DNA of 64,000 bases from Mercurialis annua (taxonomy: Eukaryota > Streptophyta > Magnoliopsida > Malpighiales > Euphorbiaceae): contig NC_065574.1 of NCBI RefSeq assembly GCF_937616625.2, positions 27,344,501 through 27,408,500 of the forward strand, written 5' to 3'. The notes below the pieces were generated by a model that searched no databases, was not told the origin of the DNA, and was given only the letters and a program-made list of their open reading frames with translations. This document shows positions 24,973 to 36,640 of the stretch, piece by piece. The stretch's first letter is position 1. Each line of letters starts with the position of its first letter. Both the position numbers and the translations under genes were made by a program.

Positions 24973-27900
24973 GATTACCTGAGCATGGATAGGTTATATT
25001 ACGCAAAGTGTGCGTGAAAAGTGACGCTAGATTAGCATGTCGCGTCTTAAACGCGTCGTTTCGATTACCATGATTATGTCGCGTCACAAGTATCTCTATC
25101 GCCTCGTTCCAATTACCTAAAAATTGTTAGGTTATATTGCGAAGAGTGTGCATGAAAAGCGATAATAGATTAGTGTGTCGCATCTCAAGTCTCTTTAACG
25201 CGTCGTTTCAATTACCATGCTTATGTCGCGTCATAAGTCTCTTTAACGCGTCGTTCTGATTATCTAAGCATGGGTTATATTACGCAAAATGCGCGTGAAA
25301 AGTGACGCTAGATTAGTATATCGCGTCTCAAGTCTCAGTAACGCGTCGTTTCGATTAACTAAGAATGGTTAGGTTATAGTATGCAAAATGTGCGGAAAAA
25401 GTGACGCTAGATTAGTATGTCGCATCACAAGTTTTATTTACGCGTAGTTTTGATTACCTAAGCATGGTTAGGTTATATTACACAAAGTGTGCGTGAAAAG
25501 TGACGGTAGATTAGTACGTCACGTCTCAAGTCTCTTTAACGCGCCGTTTCAAATACCATGCTTATGTCGCGTCACAAGTCTCACTAACGCGCCGTTCCAA
25601 TTACCTATGCATGCTTAGGTTATATTACGCAAAGTATGCGTGCAAAGTGACGTTAGATTAGTATGTCGCGTCTCAAGTATATTTAAGGCGTCGTTTCAAT
25701 TACCATGCTTATGTCGCGTCACAAGTCTCTCTGACGCGTCATTCCGATTACCTAAGCATGGTTAGGTTATATTACGCAAAGTGTGCATAAAAAAGGGACG
25801 CTAGATTACTTTGTCGAGTCACAAGTTTTTTTAATGCGTCGTGTAGATTACCATGCTTATGTCGCGTCACGAGTCTCTCTAACGCGTCGTTCCGATTACC
25901 TAAGCATGGTTAGGTTATATAATGGAAACTGTGCGTTAAAAGTGAAGCTAGATTACTATATCGCGTCACAAGTCTCTTTAACGCATCATTCCGATAACCT
26001 AAGCATGGTTTGGTTATATTACGCAAAGTGTGCGTAAAAAAGGACTCTATGTTAGTATGTCGTGTCACAAGTCTCTCTAACGCGTTGTTCCGATTGCCTA
26101 AGCATGGTTCGATTATATTACGCAAAGTGTGCGTGAAAAGTGATGATAGATTAGTATGCCGCGTGTCAAGTCTCTTCAACGCGTTGTTCTAGGTTATATT
26201 ACGCAAAATGTGCGTGAAAAGTGACTCTAGATTTGTATGTCACATCTGAAGTCTCTTTAATGCGTCGTTTCGATTACCTAAGCATAGTTTAGTTATATTA
26301 CGCAAAGTGTGCGTCAAAAGTGACGCTAGATTAGTATGTCTTGTCTCAAGTCTTTTTAACGCGTCGTTTCAATAACCATGCTTATTTCGCGTCACAAGTC
26401 TCACTAACGCGTAGTTTCAATTACCATGCTTATGCCGCCTCAAAAGTCTCTTTAGCGCATCGTTCCGATTACCTAAGCATGGTTAGGTTATATTACGCAA
26501 AATGTGCGTGAAAAGTGACGCTAGATTAGTATGTCGCCTCTTTAGTCTCTTTAACGCTTCATTTTGATTACCTAAGCTTGATTAGGTTATATTACGCAAA
26601 GTGTGCGTGAAAAGTGACGCTAGATTAGAATGTCGCATCTCAAGTCTCTTTAACGCATCGTTTCAATTACCATGCTTATTTCGCATCACATGTCTCACTA
26701 ACGCGCCGTTCCGATTACCTAAGCATGGTTAGGTTATATTACGCAAAGTGTGAGTGAAAAGTGATGCTAGATTAGTATGTAGCGTCTCAAGTTTTTGTAA
26801 CGCGTCGTTTTGATTACCATGCATGTGTCGCGTCACAAGTCTCTCTAACGCGTCGTTCCGATTACCAAAGCGTTAGGTTATATTACGGAAAGTGTGAGTT
26901 AAAAGTGACGCTATATTACTATGTCGCGTCACAAGTCTCTTTAACGCGTCGTTCCGATTATCTAAGCATGGTTAGGTTATATTACGCAAAGTGTGCGTGA
27001 AAAGTGACGCTAGATTAGTAGTATCTCACGTCTCAAGTCTCTTTAACGCGTCACAAGTCTCTCTAACGCGTCTTTCCGAATACCTAAGCTTTAGGTTATA
27101 TGACGAAAAGTGAGTTAAAAGTGACGCTAGATTACTATGTACGCGTCGTTCCGATTACCTAAGCATGGGTAGATTATATTACACAAAGTGTGCGTAAACA
27201 GTGATGCTAGATTAGTATGTCATGTTACAAGTCTCTTTAACCCGTCGTTCAGATTACCTAAGCATAGTTAGGTAATATTACGCAAAGTGTGCTTGAAATG
27301 TGACGCTAGATTAGTATGTCGCGTCACAAGTCTCTTTGACTTGTCGTTTCAATTACCTAAGCATGGTTAGGTTATATTACGCAAGGTGTGCGTGAAAAGT
27401 GACGCTAGATTAGTATCTCGCGTCAAAAGTCTCTTTAACTTGTCTTTCCGATTACCTAAGCATAGTTAGGTTATATTACACAAAGTGTGCGTGAAATGTG
27501 ACGCTAGATTAGTATGTCGCGTCGCAAGTCTTTTAACTCGTTGTTCCGATTACCTAAGCATGGTCAGGTTATATTACGCAAAGGGTGCGTGAAAAGTGAT
27601 GCTAGATTAGTATGTCGCGTCTCAAGTCTCTTTAACGCGTCGGTCCGTTTACTTCAGCATGGTTAGGTTATATTACGCGAAGTGTGCGTGAAAAGTGACG
27701 CTAGATTAGTATGTCGCTTCACAAGTCTCTCAAACGTGTTGTTCCGATTACCTAAGCATGGTTAGGTTTTATTACGCAAAGTGTGCGTGAAAAGTGACGC
27801 TAGATTAGTATGTCGCATCTCAAGTCTCTTTAACTCGTCGTTTCGATTACCTAAGCATGGTTAGGTTATATTATGCAAAGTGTACGTGAAAAGTGACGCT

Positions 27901-28270
27901 AGATTATTATGTCGCGTCCAAGTCTCATTAACGCGTCGTTCGATTACCTAAGTATGGTTAGTTTATATTACGGAAAATGTGCGTGAAAAGTGACGCTAGA
28001 TTCGTATGTTCGCGTCTCAAGTCTCTTTGACGCGTCATTTCAATTACAACGCTTATGTCGCGTCACAAGTCTCACTAACGCGCTGTTCCTATTACCTAAG
28101 CATTGTTAGGTTATATTACGCAAAGTGTGCGTGAAAAGTGACGCTAGATTAGTATCTCGCGTCTCAAGTCTCTTTAACTCGTCGTTTTGATTACCATGAT
28201 TATGTCTTATATAAGTCTCTTTAACACGTCGTTCCGATTACCTAAGCATGGTTAGGTTATATTTCACAAA
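24973..28270 (+). repeat. Partial, divergent HOR unit ending at inversion
   Basis: This segment follows the HOR until about 25700. There it lacks the ~1.8-kb part equivalent to 7540-9340 and resumes at the equivalent of about 9350. It tracks the HOR to about 27270, then changes to modules not seen in the full units (CTTTGACTTGTCG variants, the TTATGCAAAGTGTACGTG variant). The same late segment recurs at about 56040-56715. It stops at the orientation switch. Confidence 0.8.
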
Positions 28271-28290
28271 TAATGGTAATCGAAACGACA
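28256..28290. other. Plus-to-minus satellite inversion junction
   Basis: A plus A module runs to about CAAA at 28270 and is followed directly by a minus module starting TAATGGTAATCGAAACGAC. No foreign sequence lies between the two orientations. An almost identical junction occurs at 56721. Confidence 0.9.
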
Positions 28291-31200
28291 CGTTAAAGGG
28301 TCTTGAGATGCGACATACTAATCTAGCGTCACAATTCACGCACACTTTGCGTAATTTAACCTAACCATGCTTAGGTAATCAGAACGACACTTTAAAGAGA
28401 CTTGTGATGCAATATAGTAATGTAGTATCACTTTAACGCACACTTTCCGTAAAATAACCTAACCATGCTTAGGTAATCGGTACGACGCGTTAAGGAGACT
28501 TGAGATGCGACATACAAATCGAGCGTCACTTTTCACGCACACTTTGCTTAATATAACCTAACCATGCTTAGGTAATCTGACGGACACGTTAAAGAGACTT
28601 GAGACGCGACGTACAAATCTATTGTCACTTCTCACGCACACTTTGCGTAATATAACCTAACCATGCTTAGGTAATCGGAACAATGAGTTAAAGAGACTAG
28701 TGACGCGACATACGAATCTAGCTTCACTTTTCACGCACACTTTGCATAAAATAACCTAACCATGCTTAGGTAATCCGAACGACGCGTTAGAGAGACTTGA
28801 GACGCGACATATTAATCTGGCGTCCCTTTTCACACACACTTTGCGTAATATTACCTAACCATGCTTAGGTAATCGGAACAACGTGTTAAAGAGACTGGTG
28901 ACGCGACATACTAATCTAGCTTCACTTTTCACGCACACTTTGCATAAAATAACCTAACCATGCTTAGGTAATCCGAAGGACGCGTTAAAGAGACTTGAGA
29001 CACGACATACTAATCTAGTGTTAATTTGCACGCACACTTTGCGTAATATAACCTAACCATGCATAGGTAATCGGAACGACGCGTTAGAGAGACTTGAGAC
29101 GCGACATATTAATCTAGCGTCCCTTTTCACGCACACTTTGCGTAATATAACCTAACCATGCCTAGGTAATCGGAACGACGTGTTAAAGAGACTGGTGACG
29201 CGACATACTAATCTAGCTTCACTTTTCACGCACACTTTGCGTAATATAACCTAACCATGGTTAGGTAATCTGAACGACGAGTTAAAGAGACTTGAGACGC
29301 GACATACTAATCTAGCGTTACAATTCACCCACACTATGCGTAATATAACCTAACCATGGTTAGGTAATCGGAACGACGCGTTTGAGAGACTTGTGACGCG
29401 ACATAAGCATGGTAATCAAAAACGATGCATTAAAGAGACTTGAGACGCGACATACAAATCGAGCATCACTTTTCACGCACACTTTGTGTAATATTACCTA
29501 ACCATGCTTAGGTAATCGGACTGACACGTTAAAGAGACTTGAGATGCGACATACTAATCTAGCGTCACTTTTCACGCACAATTTGCGTAATATAACCTAA
29601 CCATGCTTAAGTAATCGAAACGACGTGTTAAAAAGACCGGTGACGCAACATACTAATCTATCTTTACTTTTCACGCACACTTTGCGTAAAATAACCTAAC
29701 CATGCTTTGGTAATCCGAACGACGCGTTAAAGAGACTTGAGACGCGACATACTAATCTAGCGTTACTTTTCACGCACACTTTGCGTAATATAACCTAACC
29801 ATGCCTAGGTAATCGGAGCGACGCGTTTTTAGAGACTTGTGACGCGACATACTAATCTAGCGTCACTTTTCACGCACACTTTGCGTAATATAACCAAACC
29901 ATGCTTACGTAATCAAAACGACGCGTTAAAGATACTTGAGACGCGACAAAATAATCTACTGTGACTTTTCACGCACACTTTGTGTAATATAACGTAACCA
30001 TGCTTAGTTAATTGGAACAACGCGTTAAAGAGACTTGAGACGCAACATACTAATCTAGCGTCACTTTTCACGCACACTTTGCGTATTATAACCTAACCAT
30101 GCTTAGGTAATCGGAACGACGCGCTGAAGTGACTTGTGACGCGACATAGTACTCTACCGTAAATTTTAACGCACACTTTGCGTAATATAACCTAACCATA
30201 ATTAGGTAATCGGAACGACGCATTAGAGAGACTTGTGACGCGACATAAGCATGGTATTCGAAACGACGTGTTACTGAGACTTGAGACGCGACATACTAAT
30301 CTAGCGTCACTTTTCACGCACACTTTGCAACAATGCATTAAAGAGACTTGTGATGCGATATAGTAATCTAGCTTCACTTTTAACGCAAACTTTCCATGAT
30401 ATAAATTAAATATGCTTAGGTAATTGGAACGAAGAGTTAGAGAATCGAAACGACATATTAAAGAGACTTGAGACGCGACATACTAATTTAGAGTCACGTT
30501 TCACGCACACTTTGCATAATATAACCTAACCACGCATAGGTAATCAGAACGACGCGTTAAAGAAACTTGTGATGCGACATAGTAATCTAGCATCACTTTT
30601 AACGCATACTTTGCGTAATATAACCAAACCATGCTTAGGTAATCGGGACGACGCGTTAGAGAGACTTGTGACGTGACATAAGCATGGTATTCGAAACAAC
30701 GGGTTAAAGACACTTGAGACGCGAAATACTAATCTAGCGTCACTTTTTACCCACACTTTGCGTAATATACCTAACCATGCTTAGGTAATCGAAACGACGC
30801 GTTAAAGAGACATGAGATGCGACATACTAATCTATTGTCACTTTTAAAGCACACTTTGCGTAATATAACTTAATCATGCTTAGGTAATCGGAACGACGCG
30901 TTAAAAAGACTTGAGACACAACATACCAATCTAACCAACACTTTTTCCGCACTATTTGCATAATTTAACCTAACCATGCTTAGATAATCGGAACTACGCG
31001 TCAAAAAGACTTGAGACACGACATACTAATCTATTTCACTTTTCACGCACTTTTGCGTAGTATAAACTAACCATGCTTAGGTAATTGGAACGATGAGTTA
31101 GAGAGACTTGTTACGCGAAATAAGAATTCGACATACTAATCTAGCGTCACTTTTCACGCACACTTTGCGTAATATAACCTAAACCATGCTTAGGTAATAT

Positions 31201-33160
31201 GAAAGACGCGTTAGAGAGACTTGTGACTCGACATACTAATGTAGCGTCACTTTTCACGCACACTTTGAATAATATAACCTAACCATTCTTAGGTAATCGG
31301 AACGACTTGTTAGAGATACTTGTGACACGACATAAGAATGGTAATTGAAACGACGCGTTAAAGAGAGATGAGACACGACATACTAATCTCGCTTTACTTT
31401 TCACGCACATTTTGCGTAATATAACCTATCAATGCTTAGGTAATTGGAACGACGCATTAGAGACACTTGTGACGCGGCATAAGTATGGTAATCGAACGAC
31501 GCGTTAGAGAGAGATGAGACGCGACATACTAATCTAGCGTCACTTTTCAGGCACACTTTTCGTAATATAACCTAACCATGCATAAGTAATCGAATCTACG
31601 CGTTAAAGAGACTTGAGACGCGACAAACTAATCTAGCGTCACTTTTCACGCACACTTTTTGTAATATAACCTAACCTTGCTTAGTTAATCGGAACGACGC
31701 GTTAGAGGGACTTGTGACGCGACATAGGCATGGTAATCAAAACGACACGTTAAAGAGAGTTGAGACGCGACATACTAATCTAGCGTCACTTTTCACGCAC
31801 ACTTTGCGTAATATAACCTAACCATACTTAGTTAATCGGAACAACGCGTTAAAGAGACGTGAGACGCCACATACTAATCTAGCGTCACTTTTCACGCACA
31901 CTTTGCGTAATATAACCTAGTCATGCTTAGGTAATCGGAACGACGCGCTGAAGTGACTTGTGACGCGACATAATACTCTACCGTAAATTTTAACGCACAC
32001 TTTGCATAATATAACCTAACCATAATTAGGTAATCGGAACGACGCGTTAGAGAGACTTGTGATGCGACATAAGCATGTTATTCGAAACGACGCGTTACTG
32101 AGACTTGAGACGCCACATACTAATCTAACCTAACCATTCTATGGTAATCGGAATAATGCGTTAAAGAGACTTGTGATGCGATATAGTAATCTAGCTTCAC
32201 TTTTAAAGCAAACTTTCCATAATATAAATTAAATATGCTTAGGTAATCGGAACGACGCGTTAGAGAGACTTGTGACGCGACATAGACATGGTAATCGAAA
32301 CGACGCGTTAAAGAGACTTGAGACGCGACATACTAATCTAACGTCACTTTTCACGCACACTTTGCGTAATATGGTTTAACAATGCTTAGATAATTGGAAC
32401 GACGCGTTGTCGCTGCATAAGCATGGTAATCAAAACAGCGCGTTAATGAGACTTGAGACGCGACATACTAATCTAGCGTCATATTTCACGCACACTTTGC
32501 GCAATATAACCTAACCATGGTTAGGTAATCGAAACGACGCGTTAAAGAGACTTGAGACGCAACATACTAATCTAGCGTCACTTTTCACGCACACTTTGCG
32601 TAATAAAACACACCATGCTTAGGTAATCGGAACGACGTTAAAGTGACTTGTGACGCGACATAGTACTCTACCGTCAATTTTAACGCACACTTTGCGTAAT
32701 ATAACCTAACCATAATTAGGTAATCGGAACGACGCATAAGAGAGACTTGTGACGCGATATAAGCATGGCAATCGAAACGACGCGTAAGAGATTGGAGACG
32801 CGACATACTAATCTCGCATCACTTTTTACGCACACTTTGCTTAACCTAACCATGCCTAGGTAATAAGAACGACGCTTTAAAAATACTTGAGAGGCGACAG
32901 ACTAATCTACCGTCACTTTTCACGCACACTTTGCGTAATATAACCAAAACCATGCTTAGGTAATTGGAACGGCGCATTAGAGAGACTTGTGAAGAGACAT
33001 AAGCATGGTAATCGAAACGACGCGTTACAGAGACTTTAGACGCGACATACCAATCTAGCGTCACTTTTCACGCACACTTTTCTTAATATTACCTAAGCAT
33101 GCATACGTAATTGAAACGGAGCATTAGTGAGACTCTTGACGCGACATAAGCATGGTAATT
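28271..33160 (-). repeat. Satellite array, minus orientation
   Basis: The same A/B modules read on the minus strand (here visible as ACCTAACCATGCTTAGGT and GCGTCACTTTTCACGCACAC). No gene is present. From about 28500 to 32300 the array matches 59330-63100 module by module at an offset of 30809-30850, so both are copies of one ancestral segment. Confidence 0.95.
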
Positions 33161-33170
33161 GAGATGTGTG
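33150..33170. other. Left satellite/retroelement breakpoint
   Basis: A minus-strand B module (CATAAGCATGGTAATT) breaks off at 33160 and retroelement sequence starts at 33161 in the middle of the protease-RT linker. The matching position in the second RT copy is 34820, where the preceding bases differ. No LTR end, TG dinucleotide or target-site duplication is present. Confidence 0.85.
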
Positions 33171-34294
33171 TGAAGTTGGGAGTAGATTGGCCAACCGAAC
33201 ACCGAGAAGCTATCATAGCTCGGATAAAACAATATGTGGAAGAGTTTACCAACAAGCCAGAGGATATCGGGGGGGTAGACCCGAAGATAATCTCGCACAA
33301 GTTAAACGTGGATGCTAAGTGCAAGCCTGTCAAGCAAAAGAAAAGAACTTTCTCTCTAGAGAAACAGATTGCTATCCGAGACGAAGTGGAGAAGCTTTTG
33401 AAAGCCGGGTTCATCAGGAAAGTGGATTACCCGGAGTGGCTGGCCAATGTGGTCTTGATCAAGAAGTCTAATGGCAGATGGAGGCTTTGTATAGATTTCA
33501 CTGATCTAAACAATGCCTGCCCGAAAGACAGTTTCCCTCTGCCGAACATTGACCAACTGGTGGATGCAACGTGTGGATTCGCAGTCTATGCATTCTTAGA
33601 TGCTTCTCAGGGATACTACCAGATCCCGATGAACAAAGACGATGAAGAAAAGACAACATTCACCATGGATCTGGGGACATATTGCTACAAGAAGATGCCT
33701 TTCGGTTTGAAAAATGTCGGGGCAACCTATCAAAGACTCATGAATCACGTTTTCAAAGATCAACTGGGCAAGAACGTCGAGGTTTATGTAGATGACATAG
33801 TCGTGAAATCCAGAGGGATCGAGGATCACGCAGGGGACCTGGCAGAAACTTTTGAAAAGCCGAAGGGTTTCAACCTTAAGCTGAACCCGGAGAAGTGTGT
33901 CTTTGCAGTTCGGTCTGGGAAGTTTCTTGGGCTCCTCATCTCGGAGAAAGGCATCGAGGCGAACCCGGAGAAAATCGAGGCAGTAATGAACATGAAAGCC
34001 CCAAACTCAGTAAAAGAAGTGCAAAAGTTGAATGGAAGAGTCACGGCACTGGGAAGGTTCATGAGTTGTTCGGCCAAACGATGTTTGCCATTTTTCAAAA
34101 TCCTGAAGAATACAAAGAATTTCAAGTGGACAGAGGAGTGCAACGCAGCTTTTGAAGAGCTGAAGGTTTACCTCAGCACACCCCCAGTGCTAGGTAGACC
34201 CGAGCCAGGAGAAATCATGTACTTATATCTCTCGGAGAATGATGAGACAGCAGCGGTAGTCCTGGTGAAGGAAGATAAAGGTCTGCAAACCCCA
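33161..34294 (+). pseudogene. pol: Reverse transcriptase, duplicated copy 1 (truncated pol)
   Basis: An RNA-directed DNA polymerase domain that would copy element RNA into DNA. One open frame runs from ATG 33152, whose first three codons are satellite, to 34333. Numbered from that ATG, the RT palm shows the first catalytic aspartate at D150 in FLDASQGYYQI and the YVDD box at 212-215; MPFGLKNVGATYQ lies between them. The frame also includes the connection region and the first few residues of RNase H. At 34294 it jumps to the protease coding region instead of continuing into RNase H, so this is the first half of a tandem duplication. Compared with copy 2 it has seven substitutions and 4 extra bases near 34233. 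The palm residues look intact, but the domain lies upstream of protease with no gag, so no normal polyprotein can result. Confidence 0.92.
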
Positions 34295-34798
34295 CACTGC
34301 TGGTGGATGATGGTATCTCGGTTAACTTGTTGACTCTGTCAGTCTTTTTAACGATGGGAGGATCCAAAACTGATCTTAAACCGGTGAACATTCCCCTCCT
34401 GGGGCTGGGAGGAGCTCCGGTCATCCCAGAAGGCATGGTCGAGCTAGACTTGGAGCTCGGTATCGAAATACCCCAGGAGGATGGAACAGAGGGTATCCTG
34501 GCGGAACCAACACGGAAGGTACGTTCACTTTTCATGATAGTTGACATGCCTTTAGCATATAATGGTATTCTTGGTAGACCTATGTTGTATAGCACAGGTG
34601 TAGTGACTAGTATTCGTTACTTAATGATCAAAATCCAAGTGGAAAATGAGGTCATAACTATTAGGGGAAATCAAACCCTATCTAGGCAATGTTACATGGC
34701 AACTATGGGCAGCACGGTGGAAACGATGAACATCGATACACCGGAACTGCTCCTCAGAGAGAAAAAGGCTCAGAAACCCCGGGAAAACTTAGAGACAA
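34295..34798 (+). pseudogene. Retroviral-type aspartic protease region of pol
   Basis: A retropepsin-like domain that would cleave the Gag-Pol polyprotein. The open frame starts at GTG 34303 and runs on to 34977. The active-site loop is VDDGISVNLL near its start (34303-34332), in the D-[DST]-G position. A flap-like region follows (PVIPEGMVELDLELG), then the second conserved segment PLAYNGILGRPMLY at about 34550-34590. Beyond about 34690 only linker is seen. The protease lies in a different frame from the RT that follows, so one frameshift must lie between about 34690 and 34820. Its N-terminal part is cut off by the duplication junction at 34294. Confidence 0.85.
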
Positions 34799-35914
34799 TT
34801 GGAACTAACAGAGGGCTCCGAGATGTGTGTGAAGTTGGGAGTAGATTGGCCAACCGAACACCGAGAAGCTATCATAGCTCGGATAAAACAATATGTGGAA
34901 GAGTTTACCAACAAGCCAGAGGATATCGGGGGGGTAGACCCGAAGATAATCTCGCACAAGTTAAACGTGGATGCTAAGTGCAAGCCTGTCAAGCAAAAGA
35001 AAAGAACTTTTTCTCTAGAGAAACAGATTGCTATCCGAGACGAAGTGGAGAAGCTTTTGAAAGCCGGGTTCATCAGGAAAGTGGATTACCCGGAGTGGCT
35101 GGCCAATGTGGTCTTGATCAAGAAGTCTAATGGCAGATGGAGGCTTTGTATAGATTTCACTGATCTAAACAATGCCTGCCCGAAAGACAGTTTCCCTCTG
35201 CCGAACATTGACCAACTGATGGATGCAACGTGTGGATTCGCAATCTATGCATTCTTAGATGCTTCTCAGGGATACTACCAGATCCCGATGAACAAAGACG
35301 ATGAAGAAAAGACAACATTCACCATGGATCTGGGGACATATTGCTACAAGAAGATGCCTTTCGGTTTGAAAAATGCCGGGGCAACCTATCAAAGACTCAT
35401 GAATCACGTTTTCAAAGATCAACTGGGCAAGAACGTTGAGGTTTATGTAGATGACATAGTCGTGAAATCCAGAGGGATCGAGGATCACGCAGGGGACCTG
35501 GCAGAAACTTTTGAAAAGCCGAAGGGTTTCAACCTTAAGCTGAACCCGGAGAAGTGTGTCTTTGCAGTTCGGTCTGGGAAGTTTCTTGGGCTCCTCATCT
35601 CGGAGAAAGGCATCGAGGCGAACCCGGAGAAAATCGAGGCAGTAATGAACATGAAAGCCCCAAACTCAGTAAAAGAAGTGCAAAAGTTGAATGGAAGAGT
35701 CACGGCACTGGGAAGGTTCATGAGTTGTTCGGCCAAACGATGTTTGCCATTTTTCAAAATCCTGAAGAATACAAAGAATTTCAAGTGGACAGAGGAGTGC
35801 AACGCAGCTTTTGAAGAGCTGAAGGTTTACCTCAGCACACCCCCAGTGCTAGGTAGACCCGAGCCAGGAGAAATCTTGTACTTATATCTCTCGGTGATGA
35901 GACAGCAGCGGTAG
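34799..35914 (+). pseudogene. pol: Reverse transcriptase, duplicated copy 2 (frameshifted)
   Basis: This is the second copy of the RT domain and sits in the expected order after protease. Numbered from the frame start (TTG 34799, not a real start), the palm aspartate is D154 and the YVDD box is at 216-219. Both are intact. Compared with copy 1, a 4-bp deletion at about 35896 shifts the frame and ends it at 35914, just before RNase H. Variants between copies include Val/Met, Val/Ile and Val/Ala in the palm. The duplicated segment continues to about 35949, where copy 1 has its junction to protease. Confidence 0.92.
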
Positions 35915-36290
35915 TCCTGGTGAAGGTAGATAAAGGTCTGCAAACCCCAGTTTACTATCTCAGCAGGGTCCTGAAAGGCCCGGAGGTCAGATACCCAAAG
36001 ATTGAAAAATTTGCTTTGGCATTGAAAGTGGCAGCGGAAAAGCTAAGGAGATATTTCGAAGCTCACATCATAGTAGTACGGACGAACCAACCTCTGAGAA
36101 AGGCGTTACAGAGGCCAGAAATGTCGGGACGGCTGGTCGGTCCAGTTGGGAGGATATGACATCCGGTACGAACCTAGACCTGCTCTGAAAGCGCAGGTAT
36201 TGGCTGATTTTATAGCCGAGACTACAGCAAGTGACCAACCTGAGGAGGCTGATGAACAACTTCTAAAGTGGGTCCTAGAAGTCGATGGGG
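35893..36290 (+). pseudogene. RNase H (retroviral type) of pol, frameshifted
   Basis: This domain would degrade the RNA strand of RNA:DNA hybrids during reverse transcription. The first part, with YYLSRVLKGPEVRYPKIEK and RRYFEAHIIVVRTNQPLRK, lies in the frame of 35920-36159. The end (GGYDIRYEPRPALKAQVLAD) lies in another frame from about 36134, so a frameshift falls at about 36130. At codon 56 of the first part the motif reads TNQPL; related elements usually have an aspartate here (TDQPL or TDHKPL), so a catalytic residue may be lost. That comparison is from general knowledge of the family. Confidence 0.85.
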
Positions 36291-36640
36291 CATCAAATCT
36301 GGAGCAGGCGTGGTCTTGAGAGGCCCTCACGGAGTTACACTCCGAAGCTCGGTAAAATTCGATTTCCCGCAGAATATGAGGCTCTGCTGATCGGATTGAG
36401 AATGGTAAATGTGGTCAAAGCCGAGCATGTAATGATAAAGAGCGATTCTCAGGTGGTCGTTTGTCAAATCCTGGGTACTTTTGAAGCTCGGGATCCAGAA
36501 ATGAGAAGATACGTTGACAGAGTCAAGTTCTTCTTGAACAAGATTCAGGAGCTCGGGGGAAAATGGGTGATAGAGCAAGTTCCCCGTTTGGAAAACCAAG
36601 AAGCTGACGTACTGGCCAAAGCAGCAACAGTGGATGAAAA
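36255..36640 (+). pseudogene. Archaeal-type second RNase H, two frameshifts
   Basis: This is a second RNase H of the type found between retroviral RNase H and integrase in plant Tat elements. The first catalytic strand, WVLEVDGASN, lies in one frame (to about 36297); the next short stretch lies in a second frame (about 36298-36360); the rest continues in the frame of 36285-37463. The remaining conserved positions are visible: the EYEALLIGL glutamate, the aspartate in IKSDSQVV, and the aspartate in NQEADVLAKAA. Two single-base-scale frame changes within about 70 bases prevent translation as one domain. Confidence 0.85.

Larger units (their letters stand above)
1..28270 (+). repeat. Satellite array, plus orientation (A/B modules)
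   Basis: This stretch is continuous satellite DNA with no gene. It alternates module A (99 bp, for example 3455-3553) and module B (48 bp, for example 4738-4785). A starts with CGATTACCTAAGCATGG, passes through TTATATTACGCAAAGTGTGC and GACGCTAGATTAGTATG, and ends in TTTAACGCGTCGTT. B shares the first ~8 and last ~35 bases of A but lacks its middle. Most modules end with the MluI-type palindrome ACGCGT. Short open frames of 60-90 codons occur on both strands only because some repeat phases lack stops; they are not genes. I do not recognise the family by name. Confidence 0.96.

Noticed and set aside
25783..26179. Overlapping open frames of 84 and 89 codons on both strands, and many similar ones across the arrays
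   Set aside because: They consist of translated satellite modules, recur with repeat phase on both strands, and have no start context or independent conservation.
1..28270. CRISPR-like direct repeats
   Set aside because: The intervals between repeats are themselves repeats of the same family, modules are 48-99 bp, and there are no unique spacers or cas genes.
33826..34143. Minus-strand frame of 105 codons opposite RT (repeated at 35485-35802)
   Set aside because: It is the reverse shadow of the RT coding frame, duplicated with it.
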